Assembly: GCA_963761005.1 (NCBI GenBank)
Contig: CAVXFK010000016.1
Coordinates: 62,001 to 126,000, forward strand
Direction of reading: 5' to 3'
From: DASWJZ01 sp963761005
GTDB taxonomy: Bacteria; Pseudomonadota; Alphaproteobacteria; Rhizobiales; Afifellaceae
DNA: 64,000 bases
Under the pieces are notes generated by a model. The model did no database searches, was not told the DNA's origin, and saw only the letters and a list, made by a program, of their open reading frames with translations. Shown here one piece after another: positions 1-8,727 of the stretch (positions are counted from its first letter, which is position 1; the number at the start of each line of letters is the position of its first letter). The position numbers and the translations under genes are program-made.

Positions 1-582
<582 letters not shown>

Positions 583-592
583 GGCTTCGATC

Positions 593-1840
593 TCACAAGT
601 CCTTTTCGGCAAGTTCGCGGAACGCGTCGGGGATGGAGCGCGACGTCCCGAGCGCGACCGAGCCGTATCCGACCGCCTCCCAGCCAAAGCGATCGCGGAT
701 CGCATCGATGGCACGGTCGGCATGCCAGCGCGCTGCGCCTTTTCTGCTGCCGGGATAGCGTCCTTCGTCTTCCAGCCCGAGCGGCAGCTCCAGCTGCGCC
801 CACTCGCTCTCTCCAAGACCCGATACCGATATCGCCAGCAGCGAGATCGTCTTCTCAGCGGGATGGCTGGTCAGGATGCGGCGCACGAGGTCCTCGGCGA
901 TCTCCGCAAGGATCGCGGTCGCCGAGACCGGCGCCGGCAGCGTCAGCGAGCACGTCGCCGAGCGGAGGTCGGCGAACCGCACGCGCACCGTCACCGTCCG
1001 GCCGGGACGCGACTTTGCGCGCAGGCGGCTTCCGATCCGGTCGGCGAGATGACGAAGCGCCGGCCGGAAGACGTGCTCAGATGCCGGCTGCTTGCCGAGG
1101 GCAGATTGCGCGCCCGCCGAACCCGCGCGCCGATGCGTCAAGATGCTTCGCGGATCGTGATTCCAGACGAGCGCGCCGAGCTTCTCCGCCGCCGCCCGGC
1201 CGAGCAGCCGCTGCAAGGACCGCGGCGAGGCCTCTGCCAACTGCCCGATGGTGATGACACCCATCTCGGCCAGTCGCGCCTTTGTGGTCGGTCCAACACC
1301 CCACATCAGTTCGACGGGCAGTTCGTGAAGGAAGTCCAGCTCCTTGCCAGGGTCGACGACGAGCAGCCCGTCGGGCTTGGCCACCTGCGAGGCGATCTTC
1401 GCCAAATGCTTGGTGCGCGCCACGCCGACCGAGATCGGCAGTTCAAGCTCCTCGCGCACGCGTCGCCGAATGGTCTTGGCGATTTCTGCCGGCGGGCCGA
1501 AGAGGTGCTCGGTGCCAGCGACGTCGGCGAAGGCCTCGTCGATCGAGATCCGCTCGACCAGCGGCGTGAAGTCTCCGACCACCTTAATGGCGGCGTCGCC
1601 AAGCCGCTGATAGTCCTTGAAGTGGCCGCCGACGAAAATCAGCCCGGGGCAGAGTTCGCGTGCCTTCCGGCCCGGCATTCCGCCGCGCACCCCGAAGGCC
1701 TTCGCTTCATAGGATGCGGCGAGAACCACTCCGCCGCCGACGGCAATCGGCCTGCCGCGCAAAGACGGGTCGAACATCTGCTCGACCGACGCGTAAAAGG
1801 CGTCGAGGTCCGCATGAAGGATCGTGGCCGCTCTTTCCAT
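593..1840 (-). CDS. dinB: DNA polymerase IV (Y-family translesion polymerase)
   Basis: This is a 415-residue Y-family polymerase, the usual length. The catalytic palm motifs are present: D11 in HADLDAFYASVE and D101-E102 in ERISIDEAFADV. Y16 occupies the steric-gate position that is Phe or Tyr in DinB enzymes. GVGPTTKARLAEMG is the helix-hairpin-helix of the thumb, and the little-finger domain follows from about residue 230. A QLELPLGL segment near residue 350 could serve as a clamp-binding peptide, which is tentative. The protein carries out error-prone bypass of damaged templates. A perfect alphaproteobacterial LexA box lies 68 bases upstream of the start codon, so SOS induction is likely. 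It is transcribed alone and converges on nadE. Confidence 0.95.
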   Translation of the reverse strand: MERAATILHADLDAFYASVEQMFDPSLRGRPIAVGGGVVLAASYEAKAFGVRGGMPGRKARELCPGLIFVGGHFKDYQRLGDAAIKVVGDFTPLVERISIDEAFADVAGTEHLFGPPAEIAKTIRRRVREELELPISVGVARTKHLAKIASQVAKPDGLLVVDPGKELDFLHELPVELMWGVGPTTKARLAEMGVITIGQLAEASPRSLQRLLGRAAAEKLGALVWNHDPRSILTHRRAGSAGAQSALGKQPASEHVFRPALRHLADRIGSRLRAKSRPGRTVTVRVRFADLRSATCSLTLPAPVSATAILAEIAEDLVRRILTSHPAEKTISLLAISVSGLGESEWAQLELPLGLEDEGRYPGSRKGAARWHADRAIDAIRDRFGWEAVGYGSVALGTSRSIPDAFRELAEKDL

Positions 1841-1907
1841 CCCGACCGCCCGCCCTTAGGCGCCCCTGAACGAGCGGGCGCCCCCTCGATTCGAGGTTGC
1901 CTTTTTA

Positions 1908-1922
1908 GAACATAAAGAGAAC
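1908..1922 (-). promoter_or_regulatory. LexA (SOS) box upstream of dinB
   Basis: The plus strand reads GAAC, seven bases, GAAC, so on the dinB strand the site is GTTC-N7-GTTC. That is exactly the direct-repeat LexA operator known from Alphaproteobacteria, and it differs from the palindromic CTGT-N8-ACAG operator of enterics. It lies 68 bases upstream of the dinB ATG, in a locally AT-rich stretch suited to a promoter. The site is seen directly; LexA binding is inferred. Confidence 0.85.
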
Positions 1923-2088
1923 ATATCGCAACGGCGTCATCCTGATTCGGCAGGGAAGCGTGCGGTGATGCCGCAGGGGAGTCGCGGGTATGTCATGCGT
2001 TTCTTTGGGTTAGCTCCTATCAAGGACGGAGGAACGCCGGGTGTGCCATCTTCCCGGCACGATTCTTCGACTTGAACCCTTCCTAAGC

Positions 2089-4764
2089 ATGACGACACGC
2101 AATTTCGACGCGCTCTTCGAGCCCAAGGCGATCGCGCTCCTTGGCGCCAGCAACCAGCCGAATTCGGTCGGCGCGGTGCTTGCAAGGAATCTCTTCGAGG
2201 CCGGCTTCCACGGCCCGGTCATGACCGTCAACCCGCACGAGGAGGCGATCCGCTCGGCGGTCAACTACCACTCGGTCGCGGAACTCCCGATGGCGCCGGA
2301 CCTCGCGGTCATCGCCACGCCGCCGCAGACCGTGCCGGGCCTCGTTGCAGAGCTTGGCGCACGCGGCTGCCGCGCCGCCGTCGTCGTCACGGCAGGCTTC
2401 GGGGAGGGTGAGCGCGTCGACGGCGAGGCGCTGAAGGAGGCGATGCTCGAAGCGGCGAAGCCGAATCTTCTCAGGATCGTCGGGCCGAACTGCCTCGGCT
2501 TCATCTCGCCTGCCGCCGGGATCAATGCGAGCTTCGCGCATCTGACGCCGAAGGCCGGCGATCTTGCTTTCGTGACGCAATCGGGTGCGCTTGCGACCGC
2601 CGTCCTCGACTGGGCGACGGCACGCGGCATCGGCTTCTCGCACGTCGCCTCGCTCGGCGCGATGAGCGACATCGACTTCGGCGACATGCTCGATCACCTG
2701 GCGCTCGACCGCCACACGCGCGCCATCCTGCTCTACGTCGAAAGCGTCACCGACGCACGGAAGTTCATGTCCGCCGGCCGTATCGCCGCGCGCTCAAAGC
2801 CCGTCGTGGTGATCAAGGCCGGGCGAAGCAGCGCCGGCGCGAGAGCGGCGCTTTCGCATACCGGCGCGCTCGCCGGCTCCGACGCTGTCTACGATGCCGC
2901 GTTCCGGCGCGCGGGCATGCTCCGCGTCTATGAGCTGCGCGAGTTGTTCGAGGCGGTGGTCACGCTTGCCGCGGGCGTGCGCCCGGCCGGCGCGCGGCTT
3001 GCGATCCTGACCAACGGCGGCGGCGCGGGCGTGCTCGCGACCGATGCGCTCGCCGACTATGGCGGCACGCTCGCGGAGCTTTCCCCGGAGACGATCAAGA
3101 AGCTTGACGCCGCATTGCCGAAAACGTGGTCACGCGGCAACCCGGTCGACATCCTCGGCGACGCCAAGGGCGATCGCTACACAGTGGCGCTTGAGGCGAT
3201 CCTCGCCGATCGCGCAGCCGATGCCGTGCTCGTCATGAATTGCCCGACGGCGGTCGCCGACAGCGCCGATGCCGCGCGTGCCGTGCTCGCGGTCGCCGAA
3301 AAGGCGCCGCGCGCCACGATCCTGAGCTGCTGGCTCGGCGAGACGGCGGCGGAGGAATCGCGGCGGCTCTTCGCGGCCAATCGGCTGCCGAGCTACGAGA
3401 CGCCGAACGAGGCGATCCGGGCGCTGATGCATCTCGTCAACTACAAGCGCAACCAGGACCTCCTGCTCGAGACGCCACCCGCGGTCCCCGAGCTTCGCCA
3501 AGCCGACGGTGCATCGGCGCGCGCGCTTATCGCAAAGGTGATCGCGGACAAGAGGACGCTTCTGACCGAGCCGGAGGCAAAGACGCTTCTTGCGAGCTTC
3601 GGCATTCCCGTCGTCGAGACGTTTGTCGCCGCCGACCCGGCCGAGGCTGCCGCGCTTGCCCGGAAGATCGGCGGACCGGTCGCGGTGAAGATCCTGTCGC
3701 CCGACATCACGCACAAGTCCGACATGGGCGGCGTCCGGCTCAACCTGCGCTCACCCGAGGTGGCGGAGCTTGCGGCGCGCGACATTCTGGCGACGGTGCG
3801 CGAGCGCGCCCCGAAGGCGCGCATCACGGGGCTGTCCGTCCAGGCGATGGTGAACCGGCCGAACAGCCAGGAGCTGATCGTTGGCATCGGCGAGGACGCC
3901 GCCTTCGGCCCGATCCTCCTCGTCGGCCACGGCGGCACGGCGGTCGAGGTGATCAACGATCGGGCGATCGGGCTGCCGCCGCTCAATCTCGTGCTCGCGC
4001 GCGAGATGATCGCGCGCACGCGCATCTCGAAGATGCTCGCCGGATACCGCGACCGGCCGCCGGTTGATGTGGACGCCGTCGCGCGGACGCTGGTGCAGCT
4101 CTCACAGCTCCTGATCGACCTTCCCGAGATCGCGGAACTCGACATCAATCCGCTGCTCGCCGGTCCGGACGGCGTGATCGCGCTCGACGCGCGGGTGGCG
4201 GTCAGGCCACCGGGGATGGCGCGCCGGCGGCCCGCGATCGAGCCCTATCCGTCGGGGCTTGAGCACCAGATCGAGATCAACGACGGATTGCGGCTGCTGG
4301 TCAGGCCCATCCGCCCGGAGGACGAAGTGCGGCTAGTCGAGATGGTGGCGCGCTCGTCAGCCGCGGACGTCAGGCTGCGCTTCCTTGGGCCGCTTCGCGA
4401 TTTTCCGCACCTTCTTGCGGCGCGGCTCTCGCAGATCGACTACGACCGCGAGATGGCGCTCGTCGCGATCGACGACCAGGACGAACCGAGCCACGGCGAA
4501 ATCCTCGGCGTGTCGCGCTATGTTGCCGACCCGGACAACGACAACGCCGAGTTCTCCGTCATGGTGCGCTCGGACATGAAGGGGCGCGGCCTCGGCTTCC
4601 AGCTGATGCGTGACATCCTGGCCTGCGCACGGCGGCGCGGCATCAAGACGGTCTACGGCGACGTGTTGAGCGAAAACACGACGATGCTGCAGATGGCTGA
4701 GGGACTCGGCTTCCGGCGCGAGGGCACAGCGGACGGCATCGTCCGCATCGCCATGAATCTTTGA
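2089..4764 (+). CDS. pat: Pat-type protein lysine acetyltransferase (acyl-CoA synthetase-like domains fused to GNAT)
   Basis: A long multidomain protein of about 891 residues with the domain order of Salmonella Pat. First comes a CoA-binding Rossmann domain (start, FEPKAIALLGASNQPNSVG), then a succinyl-CoA-ligase-like region, then an ATP-grasp domain (about residues 490-700). A C-terminal GNAT domain carries the acetyl-CoA loop KGRGLGFQLM. Family members acetylate lysines of acyl-CoA synthetases and other enzymes, linking metabolism to the acetyl-CoA pool. ATG 2089 is chosen because the homologous N-terminus begins there. A GTG at 2041, in frame and preceded by a strong GGAGG at 2028-2032, would add 16 residues that look unconserved, so the start is uncertain. 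An ADP-forming acyl-CoA synthetase activity cannot be excluded from sequence alone. Confidence 0.85.
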   Translation: MTTRNFDALFEPKAIALLGASNQPNSVGAVLARNLFEAGFHGPVMTVNPHEEAIRSAVNYHSVAELPMAPDLAVIATPPQTVPGLVAELGARGCRAAVVVTAGFGEGERVDGEALKEAMLEAAKPNLLRIVGPNCLGFISPAAGINASFAHLTPKAGDLAFVTQSGALATAVLDWATARGIGFSHVASLGAMSDIDFGDMLDHLALDRHTRAILLYVESVTDARKFMSAGRIAARSKPVVVIKAGRSSAGARAALSHTGALAGSDAVYDAAFRRAGMLRVYELRELFEAVVTLAAGVRPAGARLAILTNGGGAGVLATDALADYGGTLAELSPETIKKLDAALPKTWSRGNPVDILGDAKGDRYTVALEAILADRAADAVLVMNCPTAVADSADAARAVLAVAEKAPRATILSCWLGETAAEESRRLFAANRLPSYETPNEAIRALMHLVNYKRNQDLLLETPPAVPELRQADGASARALIAKVIADKRTLLTEPEAKTLLASFGIPVVETFVAADPAEAAALARKIGGPVAVKILSPDITHKSDMGGVRLNLRSPEVAELAARDILATVRERAPKARITGLSVQAMVNRPNSQELIVGIGEDAAFGPILLVGHGGTAVEVINDRAIGLPPLNLVLAREMIARTRISKMLAGYRDRPPVDVDAVARTLVQLSQLLIDLPEIAELDINPLLAGPDGVIALDARVAVRPPGMARRRPAIEPYPSGLEHQIEINDGLRLLVRPIRPEDEVRLVEMVARSSAADVRLRFLGPLRDFPHLLAARLSQIDYDREMALVAIDDQDEPSHGEILGVSRYVADPDNDNAEFSVMVRSDMKGRGLGFQLMRDILACARRRGIKTVYGDVLSENTTMLQMAEGLGFRREGTADGIVRIAMNL

Positions 4765-4776
4765 GCGCGCGGCGGC

Positions 4777-4836
4777 GACGCCCGAGCGAGACGTAGCTCC
4801 CGAGAGCCCTTTTGCGGGGCTCTTGAGCCGGGCGTC
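4777..4836. terminator. Nested palindrome between convergent pat and livF
   Basis: An inner 7-bp stem, AGAGCCC (4803-4809) with GGGCTCT (4817-4823), sits inside an outer 8-bp arm pair GACGCCCG (4777-4784) and CGGGCGTC (4829-4836). It lies between two convergent genes, so it could end transcription from both sides. There is no clear T-tract, so classical intrinsic termination is not proven. Confidence 0.55.
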
Positions 4837-4854
4837 ACTGAAGGGGAGGTGCGG

Positions 4855-5652
4855 TCAAACCGCGAGGTATTCGTGGCGGAGTTCCGTGTTCTCCAGGACC
4901 TCCTGCGCCGGTCCCTGGTAGGCGACGGTCCCCATGTCGAGGATCACGGCGCGGTCGGCAAGCTGCAGGGCGGCAAGCGCGTTCTGCTCGACGATGATCG
5001 TGGTGATGCCGAGCTCCTTGATCTCCGCGACGATCTTCTCGATCTCGCGCACGATGACCGGCGCGAGTCCCTCGTACGGCTCGTCGAGAAGGAGCAGCTT
5101 CAGGTCGCGGGAGAGCGCGCGCGCGACCGCCAGCATCTGCTGCTCGCCGCCGGAGAGGGTCGTCGCCTCCTGCTTGCGGCGCTCCGCGAGCCGGGGGAAA
5201 TGCTCGTAGATGCGCTCGATCGACCAGCCGATCGGCGCCGCGACTTGCGAGAGGAAGAGGTTCTCCTCCACGCTCAGTCCGCCGATGATGCGGCGGTCCT
5301 CGGGCACGAGCTGGATGCCCTGGCGTGCCGCTTGGTAGGCGCGGAGCGGATGGATCGGCTTTCCGGCGAGCATGATCGTGCCGCGTTTCAGGAACGGCTC
5401 GTCGGTGCGTGCAATCGTACGCAGGGTCGAGGTCTTGCCGGCGCCGTTGCGGCCGAGGAGCGCCAGAATTTCGCCTTCCCGTACTTCGAACGAGACGCCC
5501 TGAACGATGTAGCTCTCGCCGTAATAGGAATGCAGGTCGTTGCAGGAGAAATACGCGCCGGCAGCGGGCGATGCTGCGCTCTTCGCCGCTGCTGCCTCAC
5601 CGGTCTCCGACATTGCGACCGCCGACGTCGCGGCCTCAGCCATCAGCGTCAT
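4855..5652 (-). CDS. livF: Branched-chain amino acid-type ABC transporter ATPase LivF
   Basis: A 265-residue ABC ATPase with Walker A GRNGAGKT, signature LSGGEQQM and Walker B LLLLDEPYEGLAP. The last of these is typical of the LivF subgroup. An alanine-rich extension of about 30 residues precedes the ABC fold, so a later start is possible, but the ATG at 5652 overlaps the livG stop by four bases (ATGA), as expected for translational coupling. It is the last gene of a livKHMGF operon read leftwards. It would energise uptake of a hydrophobic amino acid, amide or related small molecule through LivH/LivM; the substrate cannot be read from the ATPase. Confidence 0.92.
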   Translation of the reverse strand: MTLMAEAATSAVAMSETGEAAAAKSAASPAAGAYFSCNDLHSYYGESYIVQGVSFEVREGEILALLGRNGAGKTSTLRTIARTDEPFLKRGTIMLAGKPIHPLRAYQAARQGIQLVPEDRRIIGGLSVEENLFLSQVAAPIGWSIERIYEHFPRLAERRKQEATTLSGGEQQMLAVARALSRDLKLLLLDEPYEGLAPVIVREIEKIVAEIKELGITTIIVEQNALAALQLADRAVILDMGTVAYQGPAQEVLENTELRHEYLAV

Positions 5653-6425
5653 TGATGAGCGCCCCCAAGATAGGCTTCCTGAACGCTCGGATCGCCGCGC
5701 ACCTCATCCGGCGAACCGTCAGCAATAATCCGGCCTTGCGCCAGCACCGTCACCCGGTCGGCTAGGCTGAAGACGACGAGCATGTCGTGCTCGATGATGA
5801 CCTTGGTCATGCCGCGCGCCTTGATCTTCTGCAGGAGATCGATCGTGCGGTTGGTGTCGAGCCGCGACATTCCCGCGGTCGGCTCGTCGAGAAGCAGGAG
5901 CCGCGGCGACTGGACAAGGCACATCGCAAGCTCAAGCCTGCGCTTGTCGCCGCGCGACAGGCTTCCCGCCTCGTGGTGAAGCTGGTTCTGCAGCCCGACG
6001 TCCTCGATCGTCGCCTCGGCCTTGCTGCGAAGCTCGCCTTCGTGCGTCAGCCCCCGCCACGCGCGGATGCGGAAAGCGCCATCGCGCTTGGCCAAGGCCG
6101 GGATCATCACGTTGTCCAGCACCGAGAGGTCGGGAAAGATCTCCGGCGTCTGGAACACGCGCGCAACGCCCATCTGGTTGATCTGGTAAGGCGTCTTGCC
6201 GGTCAGGATCTGTCCGTCGAAGACGACGGTGCCGGAGTCCGGCTTCAAGCGACCGACACAGATGTTCAGAAGCGTCGACTTGCCAGCGCCGTTCGGGCCG
6301 ATGATCGCACGCGTCTTGCCCTCTTCGATCTCCAGGTCGATGTCACTCAGCGCGTGCAACCCGCCGAAGCTCTTGAACACGTCGGCGACGTGAAGGACGA
6401 CGTTTCCGGGGTGGGCCACGGTCAT
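5649..6425 (-). CDS. livG: Branched-chain amino acid-type ABC transporter ATPase LivG
   Basis: About 258 residues from the ATG at 6425 (MTVAHPGNVVLHVADVFKSF); a longer open frame upstream lies inside livM and is not family-like. It has Walker A GPNGAGKST, signature LSRGDKRRLELAMCL and Walker B LLLLDEPTAGMS. LSRGDKR replaces the common LSYGQQR, a variant seen in this subfamily. The start lies four bases past the livM stop and the end overlaps livF, so the genes are translationally coupled. It is a cytoplasmic ATPase partner of LivF in the same transporter. Confidence 0.92.
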   Translation of the reverse strand: MTVAHPGNVVLHVADVFKSFGGLHALSDIDLEIEEGKTRAIIGPNGAGKSTLLNICVGRLKPDSGTVVFDGQILTGKTPYQINQMGVARVFQTPEIFPDLSVLDNVMIPALAKRDGAFRIRAWRGLTHEGELRSKAEATIEDVGLQNQLHHEAGSLSRGDKRRLELAMCLVQSPRLLLLDEPTAGMSRLDTNRTIDLLQKIKARGMTKVIIEHDMLVVFSLADRVTVLAQGRIIADGSPDEVRGDPSVQEAYLGGAHQ

Positions 6426-6429
6426 CCGC

Positions 6430-7578
6430 TTACTCCGCCGGCTGCTCGGCGGCCGGGCCCATGGCGCCCGGCGTGCTGCGGTTGAACAGGCGGCCGATGC
6501 GGCGCGCACCCGCCATGATCCCGCCCGGCTGGAAGATCACGATCAGCATGAAGACGACGCCAAGCGTGAGCTGCCAGCCGCCGCCGACGAAAAGGCTCGC
6601 GATCGACACGACGACGTCCTGCGCCGGCTGCGGAAGGAACGAGAAGACACCGTGGAGCGTCTGGTCGTTGAAGGCGGAGAAGATGTGCTCGAAATATTTG
6701 ATGATGCCGGCGCCGACCAGCGGCCCAAGAAGCGTGCCGGCGCCGCCCAGAATCGTCATCAGCACGACTTCGCCGGAGGCAGTCCACTGCATGCGCTCCG
6801 CTCCGGCGAGCGGGTCGGTGACGACGAGGAGCGAGCCCGCGAGCCCGGCGTACATGCCGGATACGACAAAAGCCGCGAGTGCATAAGGCCGCGTGTTGAA
6901 GCCGACATAGCCCATGCGGTTCTGGTTGGAGCGGATGGCGCGGAGCGCCATGCCGAAAGGCGAGCGAAAGATCCGGAGCGCGACGAAGAACGCGATGATC
7001 AGCATGACGGCGGCGAAGTAAAACCCGCCGTAACCGCTCATCTTGATGCCGAAGAATTCGGGCGTCGGCAGGCTTTCTCCCGGTGTCCAGCCGAACGCCG
7101 CGTCGATGATGTGCGGGTCGCCGCGAACGACACGGAGCCCTGTCTCGCCGTTGGTGATCGGCGTGAACACCGAATACGCGAGGTTATAGGACATCTGCGC
7201 GAAGGCGAGCGTCAGGATCGAGAAATAGATGCCGGAGCGGCGCAGACTGACAAAGCCGATGATCAGGGCGGCGAAGCCCGAAAGCAGTACCGCGAACACG
7301 ATCGCGGGCAGGGCGTTCATCGTGAGCAGCTTGAGCGACCACATGGTCGCGTAGGAGCCGACGCCGAGAAAGGCGGCATGCCCGAACGAGAGATAGCCGG
7401 TCAGCCCGAAGAGGATGTTGAAGCCGATCGCGAAGATTCCGTAGATCGCGAAACGCTGCAGGAGGTCAGGATAGCCGGCGCCGATCGGCGCCAGCCAGTA
7501 GGGCATCGTCAGCACGGCCGCGGTGAAAGCGACCATCAGGACAGCGTCGCGACGCGGCGTGCTCTGGCTCATTATCAT
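6430..7578 (-). CDS. livM: Branched-chain amino acid-type ABC permease LivM
   Basis: A 382-residue inner-membrane permease with multiple hydrophobic segments and the LivM hallmark NILFGLTGYLSFGHAAFLGVG, quoted here as NILFGLTGYLSFGHAAF. The central region carries RRSGIYFSILTLAFAQM, and the C-terminal part carries the GGAGTLLGPLVGA loop that contacts the ATPases. The C-terminus ends in a cytoplasmic tail. Two ATGs, six bases apart, open the frame. It follows livH by three bases and precedes livG by four in a compact operon. It forms the translocation path together with LivH. Confidence 0.93.
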   Translation of the reverse strand: MIMSQSTPRRDAVLMVAFTAAVLTMPYWLAPIGAGYPDLLQRFAIYGIFAIGFNILFGLTGYLSFGHAAFLGVGSYATMWSLKLLTMNALPAIVFAVLLSGFAALIIGFVSLRRSGIYFSILTLAFAQMSYNLAYSVFTPITNGETGLRVVRGDPHIIDAAFGWTPGESLPTPEFFGIKMSGYGGFYFAAVMLIIAFFVALRIFRSPFGMALRAIRSNQNRMGYVGFNTRPYALAAFVVSGMYAGLAGSLLVVTDPLAGAERMQWTASGEVVLMTILGGAGTLLGPLVGAGIIKYFEHIFSAFNDQTLHGVFSFLPQPAQDVVVSIASLFVGGGWQLTLGVVFMLIVIFQPGGIMAGARRIGRLFNRSTPGAMGPAAEQPAE

Positions 7579-7581
7579 CGC

Positions 7582-8602
7582 TTAGGCCTCCATTACGCCG
7601 GCACGGCCGAGCAGGCCGCGCGGACGCAGGAGCAGCACGATCACCGCGACGAGATAGATGATGATCTGGTCGATACCGGGAATGACGTGCTTGACCTCGT
7701 TCATCGCCGCGAAGGATTGCAGGATACCAAGCAGAAAGCCGGCAAGGACCGCGCCAGGGAGCGAGCCCATGCCGCCGACCACGACGACGACGAAGGAGAG
7801 CACCAGGAACTCCATGCCCATGCGATAGTCGGGCGAGACGATCGGCGCGTACATCACGCCGGCGAGGCCCGCGACCACTGCCGCGAGTCCGAAGACCACA
7901 GTGAAACGGCGCTGGATGTTGACGCCGAGGAGCCCGACCGTCTCGCGGTCGCGCATCCCGGCGCGCACTACCATCCCGTAGGTGGTGAACTGGAGGAAGG
8001 CGAAGACGCAGGCGATGATGAGCGCCGAGAACGCAAAATAGACGAGCCGCCACCACGGATAGACGACACCCGCGCCGAGCCCGATCCAAGCGCCGACATC
8101 GGCGCTGCCGGCGAAAGCGGGCGGCGCGGTGACCGGCACCGGATTGGCGCCCCAGATCGCCTTCACGATCTCCTGCAGAACGATCGCGAGGCCGAAAGTC
8201 ACGAGAATCTGCTCGGCGTGGGTCCGCCGGTAGAAGAACTGGATCAGCCCGCGCTCCATCGCGAGGCCAATGAGAAGCATGACCGGTATTGCGAGGAGGA
8301 TGGAGAGCGGGACGGAATAGTCGATGATCAACTGGCCGGAGTTCGCCGAGCCAGAGCTTCAAGTAGGGGACCTCCTTATAGGCGTCGAAGAAGGTGATCG
8401 CCGGATCCTTGACCTTGGTCGACAGAGTCAGAAGGTTCTGAAAGGCGACGGCGCAGAAGCCGCCGAGCATGAACAGCGCACCGTGCGCGAAGTTGACGAC
8501 CCCGAGCGTCCCGAACACTAACGTCAGTCCAAGCGCGATCAGCGCATAAGCGCCGCCCTTGTCGAGTCCGTTCAGGAGTTGCAGGAAAATCGCATCCAGC
8601 AT
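7582..8602 (-). CDS. livH: Branched-chain amino acid-type ABC permease LivH (one frame break)
   Basis: The N-terminal 85 or so residues (MLDAIFLQLLNGLDKGGAYA, then the LTLVFGTLGVVNFAHGALFM signature) read in one frame from 8602. The rest (IIDYSVPLSILLAIPVML through GGMGSLPGAVLAG to the end) reads in another. The switch lies near 8335-8350 and corresponds to one extra base. Both halves are well conserved LivH and join without loss of a domain, so a single-base error or a very recent mutation is likelier than an old pseudogene. LivH pairs with LivM in the membrane. A strong hairpin separates it from the upstream binding-protein gene. Confidence 0.85.
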
Positions 8603-8678
8603 TTTCTACCCAGCCCGCCCATTTCCCCGACAATCAGTCTTGCACGATCGCGTGCTTTTGTAACGAGCGTAGCAAAAC

Positions 8679-8710
8679 GGCCGGCCGCTCGCGAGAACGA
8701 GCGGCCGGCC
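8679..8710 (-). terminator. Stem-loop between livK and livH
   Basis: A perfect 13-bp inverted repeat (8679-8691 with 8698-8710) with a six-base loop. On the transcribed strand it is followed by GTTTTGC. It sits 17 bases past the livK stop. Such structures commonly end or stabilise part of the transcript, so the binding protein is made in excess over the membrane components. Confidence 0.75.
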
Positions 8711-8727
8711 ACAGGATCGTTTCGAGG

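Noticed and set aside
593..1915. Plus-strand frame over dinB
   Set aside because: Antisense to an intact DinB with all catalytic motifs; no homologous features.
6652..8397. Open frame of 581 codons opposite livM and livH
   Set aside because: Low-complexity charged sequence, antisense to two clear permease genes.
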